This document shows, in pieces, positions 37,450 to 46,515 of a stretch of 64,000 nucleotides of DNA. The notes beneath the pieces were generated by a model. That model had not been told where the DNA came from. It did no database searches and saw only the letters and a list, made by a program, of their open reading frames with translations. Source of the DNA: Peptostreptococcus equinus (GTDB lineage: Bacteria; Bacillota; Clostridia; Peptostreptococcales; Peptostreptococcaceae); assembly GCF_027125355.1 (NCBI RefSeq), contig NZ_CP114052.1, forward strand, positions 806,001 through 870,000. Reading direction: 5' to 3'. The position numbers and the translations under genes were made by a program. Numbering within the stretch: the first letter of the stretch is position 1; every line of letters starts with the position of its first letter.

Positions 37450-38199
37450 ATGTCAGTAATTTCAATGAAACAATTGTTAGAAGCTGGTGTACATTTTGGA
37501 CATCAGACAAGAAGATGGAACCCTAAAATGGCTAGATTTATATTCACAGAAAGAAATGGAATATATATCATAGACTTACAGAAGACAGTAAAGAAAGTTG
37601 ATGAAGCTTATAAGTTTATGCTAGAAATAGCTGAAACTGGAAAGCCAATACTATTTGTTGGTACTAAGAAACAGGCTCAAGAAGCTATCAAGGATGAAGC
37701 TCTTAGATGTGGTATGTACTATGTAAACGAAAGATGGCTAGGAGGAATGCTTACTAACCATAAGACAATCAAGACTAGAATTAAGAAGCTTAGAGAACTA
37801 GAAGCTATGGAAACTGATGGTACATTTGATGTACTACCAAAGAAAGAAGTTATCAAACTTAGAGCTGAACAAGAAAAACTAGAAAAGTTTTTAGGTGGTA
37901 TTAAGGATATGCCTGAACTACCAGCAGCTATGTTCGTAATAGATCCAAGAAAAGAAAATATAGCTATTCAGGAAGCTCATAGACTAGGTATACCTGTAAT
38001 AGGAACAGTTGATACTAACTGTGATCCAGATGAAATTGATTATCCAATACCAGCAAATGATGATGCTATCAGAGCTATCAAGTTAATAACTGGTGCTATG
38101 GCAAATGCTGTTATCGAAGCAAGACAGGGTGTTGATGATGTAGCTGTAGAAGAAGCACAGACTGAAGAAGTTGTTGAAGAAACTACAGAAGAAAATTAA
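37450..38199 (+). CDS. rpsB: 30S ribosomal protein S2
   Basis: 249 residues, full length. Typical S2 N-terminus ([20 protein letters not shown]), [10 protein letters not shown] and the [21 protein letters not shown] segment near the C-terminus. The acidic tail (last 20 residues) is common in Firmicute S2. It has a consensus promoter, a structured leader and a ribosome site AGGAGGA 9 bases before the ATG. A terminator-like hairpin separates it from tsf, so tsf is probably expressed by read-through at a lower level. Confidence 0.98.
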   Translation: MSVISMKQLLEAGVHFGHQTRRWNPKMARFIFTERNGIYIIDLQKTVKKVDEAYKFMLEIAETGKPILFVGTKKQAQEAIKDEALRCGMYYVNERWLGGMLTNHKTIKTRIKKLRELEAMETDGTFDVLPKKEVIKLRAEQEKLEKFLGGIKDMPELPAAMFVIDPRKENIAIQEAHRLGIPVIGTVDTNCDPDEIDYPIPANDDAIRAIKLITGAMANAVIEARQGVDDVAVEEAQTEEVVEETTEEN

Positions 38200-38221
38200 T
38201 TAAACATTCGTAAAAAAGCTT

Positions 38222-38252
38222 ATGGTAAGGGCAAAGCCCTTACCATTTTGTT
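38222..38252 (+). terminator. Internal terminator/attenuator between rpsB and tsf
   Basis: An 11-bp GC-rich stem (38222-38232 with 38236-38246), a 3-nt loop and a short T tail. Incomplete termination would set the rpsB to tsf ratio. Confidence 0.8.
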
Positions 38253-38293
38253 AAATAAGAACTATAATAAAATTATTTAGGAGGATTTTACAA

Positions 38294-39205
38294 ATGGCAA
38301 TAACTGCACAGATGGTAAAAGAATTAAGAGAAGCAACAGGCGCAGGAATGATGGATTGCAAGAAAGCTCTTACAGAAGCTGATGGCGATAAGGATAAGGC
38401 TGTTGATATACTAAGAGAAAAAGGACTTTCAAAGGCTGCTAAAAAAGCTGATAGAATAGCTGCAGAAGGTCTTGTAAATATAGAAATAGGACCAGATAAT
38501 GCTTTAGCATCAATAGTTGAAGTTAACTCTGAAACTGATTTTGTCGCTAAGAATGAAGACTTTAAGAAATTTGTTAATGATGTAGCTGTAATGGCTAGAG
38601 AAAATGATGTTCATAATGTACCTGAATTATTGGCTTTACAACATGACGAAGGCAAATCACTTCAGGATGTATTAAATGATAGAATAGCTACAATAGGTGA
38701 AAAACTTGATGTTAGAAGATTTGAAAGACTTGTAACAGAAAATGGTGTTATAGCTGGTTATATACACGGTGGCGGTAAAATCGGTGTGTTAGTTGAATTA
38801 GAAACAACATCTAAGGATCAGAAAGTTATTGATTTAGGAAGAGATATAGCAATGCAAGTAGCGGCTATGAATCCAAAATATATTTCTGAAGCTGATGTTG
38901 ATCAGGAATATTTAGCGCACGAAAAGGAAGTTTTAACTCAGCAAGCTTTAAACGAAGGAAAGCCAGCTAATATTGTTGAAAAGATGGTTGTAGGTAGATT
39001 AAAGAAAGAATTAAAAGAAGTTTGCCTATTAGATCAAGTATTTGTTAAAGATTCTGAATTGACTATATCAAAATTAATAGCTAATGTATCTAAAGAAGTA
39101 AACCAAGATATCGCTGTTAAGAAAATGGTTAGATATGAAGTTGGTGAGGGTATAGAAAAGAAAGAAGAAAACTTTGCAGAAGAAGTAGCTAAGCAAATGA
39201 AGTAA
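38294..39205 (+). CDS. tsf: Elongation factor Ts
   Basis: 303 residues. It recharges EF-Tu by releasing GDP. N-terminal UBA-like domain with TGAGMMDCKKALTEADGD, then the TDFVAKNEDFKKF core signature. A second core repeat and a C-terminal module follow. GGAGG precedes the ATG. A strong terminator follows. The order rpsB-tsf-pyrH-frr is the common bacterial arrangement. Confidence 0.98.
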   Translation: MAITAQMVKELREATGAGMMDCKKALTEADGDKDKAVDILREKGLSKAAKKADRIAAEGLVNIEIGPDNALASIVEVNSETDFVAKNEDFKKFVNDVAVMARENDVHNVPELLALQHDEGKSLQDVLNDRIATIGEKLDVRRFERLVTENGVIAGYIHGGGKIGVLVELETTSKDQKVIDLGRDIAMQVAAMNPKYISEADVDQEYLAHEKEVLTQQALNEGKPANIVEKMVVGRLKKELKEVCLLDQVFVKDSELTISKLIANVSKEVNQDIAVKKMVRYEVGEGIEKKEENFAEEVAKQMK

Positions 39206-39211
39206 TAATTT

Positions 39212-39242
39212 AAGAGAACACTTTTGTGTTCTCTTTTTTTAA
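39212..39242 (+). terminator. Intrinsic terminator of rpsB-tsf
   Basis: A 10-bp stem (39212-39221 with 39226-39235), a TTTT loop and a T run. Confidence 0.9.
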
Positions 39243-39308
39243 AGTAAATTATAAATTTATAGCAAAATAAATTTTTGATTTTGTAATTGAATTGGAAAGA
39301 GGTAGTTT

Positions 39309-40013
39309 ATGAATCAGCCTAAATATAAGAGAGTTTTATTAAAAATAAGCGGAGAAGCCTTATCAGGTGGAACTGGTTTTGGTATTAATAATGAAGTGTT
39401 AAATGATATATCTTTAGGAATAAAAGAATTAAATGATGTAGGTGTAGAAGTAGCAGTAGTAGTTGGTGGTGGAAATTTCTGGAGAGGAAGAACTAATCAA
39501 CAGATGGACAGAACTACTGCAGATTATATAGGTATGCTTGCAACTGTAATGAATGCAATGGCTTTGCAGGATTCTTTAGAAGCTATAGAGGTTCCAACTA
39601 GGGTTCAAACAGGCATTGAAATGAACAAGGTTGCTGAACCATATATAAGAAGAAGAGCTGTAAGACATTTAGAAAAAGGAAGAGTAGTAATATTTGGTGC
39701 AGGAACAGGTAATCCATATTTCTCTACAGATACTGCAGCGGCATTAAGAGCAGCTGAAATGGAAGCCGAAGTAATTCTTCTAGCTAAAAATGTAGATGCG
39801 GTATATGACAAGGATCCAAAATCTTGTTCAGATGCAAAGAAATTTGAAAAATTATCTTATATGGAAGTAATAAATAAAGAATTAAAAGTAATGGATTCAA
39901 CAGCTACATCACTATGCATGGATAATAAGATAACTATAAAAGTATTTGAATTATCTACTGAAAATATTATTAAAGTTGTATATGGCGAAAATATAGGAAC
40001 TATAGTAGAATAG
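39309..40013 (+). CDS. pyrH: Uridylate kinase
   Basis: 234 residues, amino-acid-kinase fold. It phosphorylates UMP to UDP for RNA, DNA and cell-wall precursor synthesis. Motifs: KISGEAL near the start, [11 protein letters not shown] phosphate loop, [19 protein letters not shown], and [24 protein letters not shown] precedes the ATG. frr follows after 33 bases and is probably cotranscribed. Confidence 0.97.
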   Translation: MNQPKYKRVLLKISGEALSGGTGFGINNEVLNDISLGIKELNDVGVEVAVVVGGGNFWRGRTNQQMDRTTADYIGMLATVMNAMALQDSLEAIEVPTRVQTGIEMNKVAEPYIRRRAVRHLEKGRVVIFGAGTGNPYFSTDTAAALRAAEMEAEVILLAKNVDAVYDKDPKSCSDAKKFEKLSYMEVINKELKVMDSTATSLCMDNKITIKVFELSTENIIKVVYGENIGTIVE

Positions 40014-40046
40014 TATTAAATAATAAAATAAAATTCGGAGGTAATT

Positions 40047-40604
40047 ATGCAATTAGATCTTCACATTGAATTAGAAGAACAAATGGAAAAAACTATAGAA
40101 GCGTTAAAATTTGAATTTGGTACGATTAGAGCAGGTAGAGCTAATGCATCTATGTTAGATAAGGTGAGAGTAGACTATTATGGTACTCCAACACCTGTTA
40201 ATCAGATGGCAGCAGTTGCAGTTTCAGAGGGTAGAATACTAACTATCACTCCTTGGGACAAGTCTGTGATACATGCTATTGAAAAAGCAATATCTGAATC
40301 GGACATTGGAATAGCTCCTACAAACGACGGTTCTGTGATTAGACTGACTGTACCACAGTTAACAGAAGAAAGAAGAAAAGAATTGGCAAAAAAGGCATCA
40401 AAGGCTTCTGAAAGTTTTAAAGTAAGAATTAGAAACGAAAGAAGAGATGCTAATGAAAAAATAAAGAAAATGGAAAAAGCAGGAGAACTTGCAGAAGATG
40501 ATGCAAAAAAAGCAACTGATGAAGTTCAAAAAATGACAGATAAATATATCAAGACTATAGAAGCTTTGACTAGTGAAAAAGAAGCAGATATAATGTCAGT
40601 ATAA
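40047..40604 (+). CDS. frr: Ribosome recycling factor
   Basis: 185 residues, the exact family size. With EF-G it splits post-termination ribosomes. Characteristic GTIRAGRANASMLDKVRVDYYG region, PWDKSVIHAIEKAI, and the C-terminal helix with RRDANEKIKKMEK. CGGAGG lies 6 bases upstream of the ATG. A strong terminator follows, separating it from uppS. Confidence 0.98.
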   Translation: MQLDLHIELEEQMEKTIEALKFEFGTIRAGRANASMLDKVRVDYYGTPTPVNQMAAVAVSEGRILTITPWDKSVIHAIEKAISESDIGIAPTNDGSVIRLTVPQLTEERRKELAKKASKASESFKVRIRNERRDANEKIKKMEKAGELAEDDAKKATDEVQKMTDKYIKTIEALTSEKEADIMSV

Positions 40605-40613
40605 TTGATTATC

Positions 40614-40648
40614 AACCCAATTTAGTCTTATCTAAATTGGGTTTTATT
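40614..40648 (+). terminator. Intrinsic terminator of pyrH-frr
   Basis: A 12-bp perfect stem (40614-40625 with 40632-40643), a 6-nt loop and a T-rich tail. Confidence 0.88.
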
Positions 40649-40662
40649 ATGCAATAAATCTA

Positions 40663-40671
40663 TGCTATAAT
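40663..40671 (+). promoter_or_regulatory. Extended -10 promoter of uppS
   Basis: TGC-TATAAT at 40663-40671, with only a weak -35. Confidence 0.5.
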
Positions 40672-40689
40672 ATAGTATATGATACTATA
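40671..40689. promoter_or_regulatory. Inverted repeat at the uppS transcription start
   Basis: TATAGTAT-ATG-ATACTATA: perfect 8-bp arms around a 3-base centre. It overlaps the end of the -10 box and the expected start site. A repressor operator is possible; no regulator is identified. Confidence 0.4.
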
Positions 40690-40739
40690 CAAAATAGATT
40701 TTATTTAAGGAAGGAGAGCTATTAACTTAGCGAATAAAT

Positions 40740-41471
40740 ATGGAAAGATTATATTATGATATAGATTTAGAAAAAGTACCACAACATTTAGCGATAATAA
40801 TGGATGGGAATGGTAGATGGGCAAAATCAAAAATGATGCCTAGGACTTATGGTCATAAGAAAGGTGTAGAAACAATAAGAAAGATAGTAGAAGAATCAAA
40901 GAGATTAGGTGTGAAATATCTCACTCTTTATGCATTTTCTACTGAGAATTGGAAAAGACCGAAAGAAGAAGTAGATGCGTTGATGAATTTATTGGTTTCT
41001 TATTTAAAAAAAGAATTAGCTGAACTAGATAAAAATGGGGTAAGAATATTAACGATAGGAGATATTTCAGCACTACCAAAAGTATGTATAAATGAACTTG
41101 AAAAATCAAAGGAAAAAACTAAGGACAATAAAGATTTAACCTTGTCTCTTGCACTTAATTATGGTGGTAGAGCAGACATATTAAATACTGTAAAATTAAT
41201 TGCCAAAAATGTTAAAGATGAACAAATTTTAATAGAAGACATAAATGAAGAAATGATTTCAAAGTATCTAACAACAAATGAATCAGTTGATCCAGATTTA
41301 GTAATTAGAACTAGTGGAGAACAGAGATTGAGTAATTTCTTATTATGGGAAGTCGCATATTCTGAGTTTTATTTCACAGATGCTCATTGGCCAGAATTTG
41401 ATGAAAAAGAGTTACAAAAGGCTATATACAGCTATCAAAATAGAGATAGAAGATTTGGTGCTATAAAATAG
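40740..41471 (+). CDS. uppS: Undecaprenyl diphosphate synthase (cis-isoprenyl transferase)
   Basis: 243 residues. It condenses isopentenyl units onto farnesyl diphosphate to make the C55 wall carrier. Catalytic loop IIMDGNGRWAK (Asp22), then YLTLYAFSTENWKRP. The C-terminal DLVIRTSGEQRLSNFLLW and the final DRRFG are all family-typical. The only good Shine-Dalgarno (GGAAGGAG, 40709-40716) is 23 bases before this ATG, and the frame is closed by TAG at 40728. So the start is either ATG with unusual spacing or a non-ATG codon. cdsA follows. Confidence 0.95.
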   Translation: MERLYYDIDLEKVPQHLAIIMDGNGRWAKSKMMPRTYGHKKGVETIRKIVEESKRLGVKYLTLYAFSTENWKRPKEEVDALMNLLVSYLKKELAELDKNGVRILTIGDISALPKVCINELEKSKEKTKDNKDLTLSLALNYGGRADILNTVKLIAKNVKDEQILIEDINEEMISKYLTTNESVDPDLVIRTSGEQRLSNFLLWEVAYSEFYFTDAHWPEFDEKELQKAIYSYQNRDRRFGAIK

Positions 41472-41516
41472 AAAAAAATATTAGTCTACTTTGTTAGGCG
41501 TGTTGGAGGGATTTTA

Positions 41517-42302
41517 ATGAGTGAGAGATTAATGTCATCTTTAGTGATATTGCCTCTATTAGCGGTTTTATTTATTAAAGGTATACCACTTTACTTAGCT
41601 GGATTAATTATTATGATAATCGGTTTAAAAGAATTTTATAGAGCCTTTAATAATATAGAATACAGACCTATTGAAATAATAGGTTATGTTTTTGCAATAT
41701 ATTTATTTATAACAAATGTCTTCAATTTTGGTATAGATACATATATATACGCTATATTTTTATGTTTTCTAGTATCGATAATTTATGTACTTATGCAAAA
41801 AAATAATGTAATAGATGTGTGTATTACATTTTCTGGAATACTATATGTTTGCATATCTTTTAATTGTATAATATTAACAGTAAAAGATATACCTATGGGT
41901 GGTAAAATATTATGGATTATATTTATTATTTCCTTTGCTACAGATATATTTGCTTATTTAGCAGGTAAAAACTTTGGCAGGCATAAGTTATTACCCTTAG
42001 TAAGTCCTAAAAAGACTGTAGAGGGCAGTATAGGTGGTATAATGGGAAGTATAGTATTTTGTGTCTTATTTGCAATTTTATTCGAACTTTCTATTCCGAT
42101 TGCTATTTTTGTTTCACTAACTGGTAGTATAGTTGCACAATTGGGAGATTTATCTGCATCATCTATTAAAAGATATGTAGGAATAAAAGATTTTGGCAAA
42201 TTGATACCAGGTCATGGTGGTATTTTGGATAGATTTGATAGTGTGTTATTAGTGGCTCCATATATATATTTGGTATATAGTTTGTTATTATTAAAATTAT
42301 AA
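41517..42302 (+). CDS. cdsA: Phosphatidate cytidylyltransferase (CDP-diacylglycerol synthase)
   Basis: 261 residues, about seven to eight membrane helices. It makes CDP-diacylglycerol, the substrate of PgsA encoded 35 kb upstream. The CdsA signature near the C-terminus is intact: [20 protein letters not shown] followed by [14 protein letters not shown] precedes the ATG. Its stop codon lies inside the left arm of a long hairpin shared with the converging ispG. Confidence 0.95.
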   Translation: MSERLMSSLVILPLLAVLFIKGIPLYLAGLIIMIIGLKEFYRAFNNIEYRPIEIIGYVFAIYLFITNVFNFGIDTYIYAIFLCFLVSIIYVLMQKNNVIDVCITFSGILYVCISFNCIILTVKDIPMGGKILWIIFIISFATDIFAYLAGKNFGRHKLLPLVSPKKTVEGSIGGIMGSIVFCVLFAILFELSIPIAIFVSLTGSIVAQLGDLSASSIKRYVGIKDFGKLIPGHGGILDRFDSVLLVAPYIYLVYSLLLLKL

Positions 42303-42359
42303 TGTAAATAAATAATAAAGGTGTAGGATAATCCTACACCTTTATTATTTATTTACATT
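42301..42359. terminator. Long bidirectional terminator spanning both stop codons
   Basis: 29-base arms (42301-42329 and 42331-42359) are exact reverse complements around one unpaired base. The left arm contains the last two bases of the cdsA stop, and the right arm contains the whole ispG stop codon. The GC-rich tip, GGTGTAGGA with TCCTACACC, is followed by T-rich sequence on both strands. Confidence 0.85.
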
Positions 42360-43408
42360 TTATTTATTTCATCAATCAATCTTTCTACAATTTGATCCTG
42401 AGGGATTTTCTGTAATATTTCTCCCTTTTTAAAGATCAAGCCAACACCATTTCCACCAGCAACTCCTATATCTGCTTCACGAGCTTCTCCTGGACCATTA
42501 ACTGCACATCCCATTATAGCAACAGTAATGTCCTTTTCTATATCCTCAATTCTTTCTTCTATTTCATTAGCGAATTTAATGAGATCTATACTACATCTAC
42601 CACAAGTTGGGCATGATATTATTTTGATTTTATCATTTAAAAGTCCAAGACTTCTAAGTATTTCTTTACCGACTCTAACTTCTTCTCTAGGGTCTCCAGT
42701 TAATGATATCCTCAGCGTATCACCAATACCAGCTACTAATAAGCTTCCTATACCTATTGAAGATTTTATAGTTCCTTTTTTAATACCACCAGCTTCTGTA
42801 ATTCCAAGATGAAGAGGGTAGTCTACTTTTTCTGACATTAGAGTATATGCTTCAACAGTTTTTAAAATATTTGTATTTTTAAGAGAAATAGCTATGTCGT
42901 AAAAATCTAAATCCTCTAATATTTTAATATGTTCAAGAGCAGATTCGACCATTGCTTCGGGAGTTGGCCCTCCATATTTTTCTATCAATTTTCTATTTAG
43001 TGAGCCACTATTCACTCCAATCCTAATTGGTATATTTTTTTCTTTGCATGCTTGAACAACAGCTCTTGTTTTTTCTTCATTCCCAATATTTCCAGGATTA
43101 ATTCTAATAGCATCTATACCCTGTTTTACCGATTCTAGCGCTAACCTATAATCAAAGTGTATATCTGCTATAATAGGTATGTTTGTAGCTTTTTTTATCT
43201 TTTCTATATTTTTGGCTGCTACCATATCTGGTACAGCAATTCTCACGATATCACATCCCACGTGAGCCAAGTCATTTATTTGTCTAATCGTGGCTTGTGC
43301 ATCTCTTGTATCTGAAGTAGTCATTGATTGTACAGGTATTGGATTATCACCACCTATTGCAACATTACCTACATAAACCACCTTAGTTTTTTTTCTTTGA
43401 TAAGTCAT
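42353..43408 (-). CDS. ispG: 4-hydroxy-3-methylbut-2-en-1-yl diphosphate synthase
   Basis: 351 residues from ATG 43408 (AAAGGG 6 bases upstream; a TTG five codons earlier is less likely). It carries out the penultimate step of the MEP isoprenoid pathway with a 4Fe-4S cluster. TIM-barrel half has VQSMTTSDTRDAQATIRQI. The cluster ligands are in CPTCGRCSID and GCAVNGPGEA near the C-terminus. It is the last gene of dxr-rseP-ispG, 34 bases after rseP. The strand is opposite to uppS-cdsA. Confidence 0.96.
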   Translation of the reverse strand: MTYQRKKTKVVYVGNVAIGGDNPIPVQSMTTSDTRDAQATIRQINDLAHVGCDIVRIAVPDMVAAKNIEKIKKATNIPIIADIHFDYRLALESVKQGIDAIRINPGNIGNEEKTRAVVQACKEKNIPIRIGVNSGSLNRKLIEKYGGPTPEAMVESALEHIKILEDLDFYDIAISLKNTNILKTVEAYTLMSEKVDYPLHLGITEAGGIKKGTIKSSIGIGSLLVAGIGDTLRISLTGDPREEVRVGKEILRSLGLLNDKIKIISCPTCGRCSIDLIKFANEIEERIEDIEKDITVAIMGCAVNGPGEAREADIGVAGGNGVGLIFKKGEILQKIPQDQIVERLIDEINKM

Positions 43409-43442
43409 TTTTTTCCCTTTCAATAAAATACTTTTTGATTTA

Positions 43443-44450
43443 TTATTTAAATAATCTTAAAATATCCTTATATGTTATAAATATCATAAGTGCAAGTAGC
43501 ACCATTAATCCGCCGCCATTTATAGCACCTTCAATTTTTGCTGGTAGTTTTTTTCCACCTCTGATAGCTTCTATTAGTAAAATTAGTATTCTCCAACCAT
43601 CTAGGGCAGGTATAGGCAATAGGTTAAATATACCTATATTTAAAGATATTATAGCTGTTAGGTACATAAAGTATATTATTCCATCACTAGCGGCTTTAGA
43701 AAACATTCCTACTACACCTACTGGACCTGCTAAATTGTTGACTATACTTTTTGACATCTGACCTGTTATCAACTTCCACAAAAATTCTAACATAGCTTTT
43801 GAAGTATTATAAGTTGATTCAATTGCTTTTATTGGTGCTTTTATATATGATTTTTCCATTTTTGGCTTTATACCTATCATATATTTACCATTTAACATTT
43901 TAGGTTTTAATTTAGTCGTTTTAATTTCACTATTTCTTTGATACTTTATAGTCATTTCCTTTCCCTTATTTAAGGTAGTTGTTTGACTAAGTTGATCAAA
44001 AGAATTAATGTTTTTTCCATTTATAGCCAGGATTTTATCATTTCTTTTTAAACCGGCAGATTGAGCAGCAGAATTTGGTAATACTTGCTCAAAAGTTGTA
44101 GTCTGTACACCAAGTAGCATATGTACTGGTATTAGCAAAAGTATACATAAAATTATATTTGCAAGTGGTCCTGCTATTATACTCAATAATCTTTGACCTA
44201 TTGTTTTCTTGCCAAATGAATTTGGATCATTTGATTCTTCGTCTTCACCTTCCATAGCGACATATCCACCTATAGGGAAGAGTCTCAAAGCATAAAGTGT
44301 TCCGTTTTTTGTTTTTTGATATAACTTTGGTCCCATACCTATAGAGAATTCATGTATAGTTACTCCAGCTCTTTTAGCAAAGTAAAAATGTCCTAACTCG
44401 TGTATAAATATGATAAAACCAAAAGCGATTAAAGCTAATATTATTTTCAT
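43443..44450 (-). CDS. rseP: Site-2 intramembrane zinc metalloprotease RseP/RasP
   Basis: 335 residues with four membrane helices. Active-site HELGH (17-21) lies in the first helix and NLLPIPALDGWR in the third, where most homologues have LDGGR. One PDZ domain lies between (about 105-175). It cuts anti-sigma factors and signal-peptide remnants inside the membrane. It is seven bases downstream of dxr and followed by ispG, all on the minus strand; this trio is a standard Firmicute cluster. Confidence 0.95.
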   Translation of the reverse strand: MKIILALIAFGFIIFIHELGHFYFAKRAGVTIHEFSIGMGPKLYQKTKNGTLYALRLFPIGGYVAMEGEDEESNDPNSFGKKTIGQRLLSIIAGPLANIILCILLLIPVHMLLGVQTTTFEQVLPNSAAQSAGLKRNDKILAINGKNINSFDQLSQTTTLNKGKEMTIKYQRNSEIKTTKLKPKMLNGKYMIGIKPKMEKSYIKAPIKAIESTYNTSKAMLEFLWKLITGQMSKSIVNNLAGPVGVVGMFSKAASDGIIYFMYLTAIISLNIGIFNLLPIPALDGWRILILLIEAIRGGKKLPAKIEGAINGGGLMVLLALMIFITYKDILRLFK

Positions 44451-44457
44451 TTTTCAC

Positions 44458-45639
44458 CTACTTAACTATTTTTTCTATATAATCTCTTGTCCAAGAATCT
44501 ACCTCTAAAATTTCTTGCAAGTTTGGATTTTCTATGAATGTATGTTCATTTAATGCATATTCTATAAATTTAGGTATATCGTAAAAACCTATCCTATCTT
44601 CTAAAAATTTTTCTACTAATACTTCATTTGCAGCATTAAGCACAGCACAATCTGTTCCTCCGTGTTTTAAAGCCTTATAAGCAAGTTTTAAGCAAGGGAA
44701 AACCTCTAAATCTGGTTTTTCAAAGTGCAAGCTTGAAATTTCGAACAAGTCTAATCTCTTAAAATTGCTTTCTATTCTATTAGGGTAAGTCATGGCATAC
44801 TGTATAGGAACTCTCATATCTGGGCATCCTATTTGTGCAATTATAGATGAGTCTTTAAACTGTACCATAGAATGGATTAAGCTTTCTGGATGTACATGAA
44901 CTATAATATCATCAGCCTCAACTCCAAATAACCATTTAGCTTCTATAACTTCTAGTCCCTTATTCATCAAAGTGGAAGAGTCTATAGATATTTTTTTACC
45001 CATATTCCACTTAGGATGTTTTAGGGCAGAATCTTTTGTTGCATTTAGTAAATCCCCTTTAGATTTACCCCTAAATGGTCCTCCTGAAGCGGTTAATAAT
45101 ATTTTATCAATTTCTTTATAATTTTCTCCATTTAAACACTGGAATATTGCGCTGTGTTCACTATCTACTGGAAGAATTTTGGCATTATATTTTATTGCAG
45201 CTTCCATTACTAATTTTCCTGCAGTTACCAATGTCTCTTTATTGGCAAGAGCTATAGTAGTGGAATTTTTTATAGCTTCCATAGTTGGCAAAAGACCTAT
45301 CATACCAACTACAGCAGTCACTAGTATATCAATAGTTTTAGAAGAGGATATTTTTATTAAACCATCCATACCTTTTAATATTTCTATTGATTTTAGACAA
45401 GTGATATTTTCTTGTTTTTTTAACTTAGTTAATTGTTCAAAAGATTTTTCATTATATACAACTACAGTTTTTGGATTAAATTCCTTAATTTGTTCTATTA
45501 ATATATCAATATTAGTGTTTACTGATAAAGATTCAACCTTAAACATATCTGGATGATTTCTTACCACATCAAGAGTTTGTGTACCTATTGAACCAGTGGA
45601 ACCTAATATAGAAATAGTTTTTAATTTATTTAAACTCAT
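44458..45639 (-). CDS. dxr: 1-deoxy-D-xylulose-5-phosphate reductoisomerase
   Basis: 393 residues. Second MEP-pathway enzyme, converting DXP to MEP with NADPH. NADPH-binding [14 protein letters not shown] near the N-terminus. Substrate and metal residues lie in [15 protein letters not shown] and TASGGPFRG, with [14 protein letters not shown] after them. AGAGGTG precedes the ATG. It heads the inverted dxr-rseP-ispG operon. Confidence 0.97.
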   Translation of the reverse strand: MSLNKLKTISILGSTGSIGTQTLDVVRNHPDMFKVESLSVNTNIDILIEQIKEFNPKTVVVYNEKSFEQLTKLKKQENITCLKSIEILKGMDGLIKISSSKTIDILVTAVVGMIGLLPTMEAIKNSTTIALANKETLVTAGKLVMEAAIKYNAKILPVDSEHSAIFQCLNGENYKEIDKILLTASGGPFRGKSKGDLLNATKDSALKHPKWNMGKKISIDSSTLMNKGLEVIEAKWLFGVEADDIIVHVHPESLIHSMVQFKDSSIIAQIGCPDMRVPIQYAMTYPNRIESNFKRLDLFEISSLHFEKPDLEVFPCLKLAYKALKHGGTDCAVLNAANEVLVEKFLEDRIGFYDIPKFIEYALNEHTFIENPNLQEILEVDSWTRDYIEKIVK

Positions 45640-45742
45640 ATTTCACCTCTTAGTTTTTAAATTATTTATATAAATTATACCATATAAAACTAAAGAATTT
45701 CTAAGTTTACTAGCTGTGATAGGTAAAATTTGATTATGTAAT

Positions 45743-45788
45743 TCAAAAGTAATATAAGATTATTATATAATAATCTTATATTACTTTT
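45743..45788. repeat. 46-base perfect palindrome upstream of dxr
   Basis: 23-base arms (45743-45765 and 45766-45788) with no spacer, A run at the left and T run at the right. It looks like the bidirectional terminators elsewhere in the window, but both flanking genes point away from it. It may be a relic of a lost or moved gene end. Confidence 0.65.
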
Positions 45789-45922
45789 GTGGTTATAGAT
45801 ATTAACTGAATAAAAAAATTTATTTTTTTTACTACAGATAAATTAATTTTATTACAAAGTTTATAAAAATGCTAAAAAAATAGTATATATAATGCTCATT
45901 ATTTTAAAATAAAATGACTAAA

Positions 45923-45964
45923 ATTTATCATTTAAATAATATTAAATTTATTTAAATGATAAAT
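45923..45964. repeat. 17-bp inverted repeat upstream of the RepL-like gene promoter
   Basis: Arms 45923-45939 and 45948-45964 match perfectly around 8 bases, ending 16 bases before the -35 box. It could be an operator or iteron-like site. Confidence 0.5.
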
Positions 45965-45980
45965 AATAAAACAAATATGT

Positions 45981-46009
45981 TTGACTTGGCTTAAAAATTA
46001 TTATAATAT
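45981..46009 (+). promoter_or_regulatory. Promoter of the RepL-like gene
   Basis: TTGACT at 45981-45986, then TAATAT at 46004-46009 (17-base spacing); an overlapping TATAAT at 46002-46007 is at 15. Confidence 0.5.
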
Positions 46010-46083
46010 GGTATCAATAAATAAAGAAGATGTTTTTAAATTAAGTTAATAGTTATACGTGTTTGATGAAGGGAGGGTGTTTC

Positions 46084-46515
46084 GTGTTTGTATTTAATGA
46101 TATAAATGAAAAATATGATGATATAAGCTCAACGGAAAGTAGGAATATAGTACGTGATAAAACAAACAATAAATTTTTGAATGTGTCACCTAAGAACTTC
46201 CTAAAATCTATGGAGAATATAAGTAGTAAAAAATCTATGATACCATTACAACTAGTGAATATAATGGATAAAGATAACAAAATAAATCATACATTAGATG
46301 AACTTTCAGAAATATTATCTTATCCAAAAACTGGTTTATCAGTATTATTTGGTGAATATAAAAAGTATGATTTTATGATAAAGATTAGAAATGGTGTATA
46401 TATGATTAATCCTTTGGTATTTTATAAGGGATCTAAATATGAGAGAGATAAATTATTAGCTAGCTATAATAAAGGTAGACGAAAGGAGGGGACTGTAAAT
46501 GGATCTAAGATTTGA
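46084..46515 (+). CDS. RepL-like winged-helix protein
   Basis: 143 residues from GTG 46084, placed by AAGGGAGG at 46069-46076; an upstream TTG/ATG lies inside or before that site. After a variable N-terminus (1-50), residues about 55-135 read like the winged-helix domain of Firmicute RepL plasmid initiators. A helix-turn-helix (HTLDELSEILSYPKTGLSVL) is followed by a wing, then NGVYMINPLVFYKGSKYERD. That last string parallels the GVxMxNPxxxxxG pattern of RepL. It may be a domesticated initiator or a regulator. It overlaps the next gene by 17 bases. Confidence 0.6.
   Translation: MFVFNDINEKYDDISSTESRNIVRDKTNNKFLNVSPKNFLKSMENISSKKSMIPLQLVNIMDKDNKINHTLDELSEILSYPKTGLSVLFGEYKKYDFMIKIRNGVYMINPLVFYKGSKYERDKLLASYNKGRRKEGTVNGSKI

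Larger units (their letters stand above)
45640..46083. other. 444-base A+T-rich region with two large palindromes
   Basis: Between divergent dxr and the RepL-like gene. It holds a 46-base perfect palindrome (45743-45788), a 17-bp inverted repeat (45923-45964) and a promoter (45981-46009). No open reading frame of note. The palindromes are listed separately. Confidence 0.7.
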
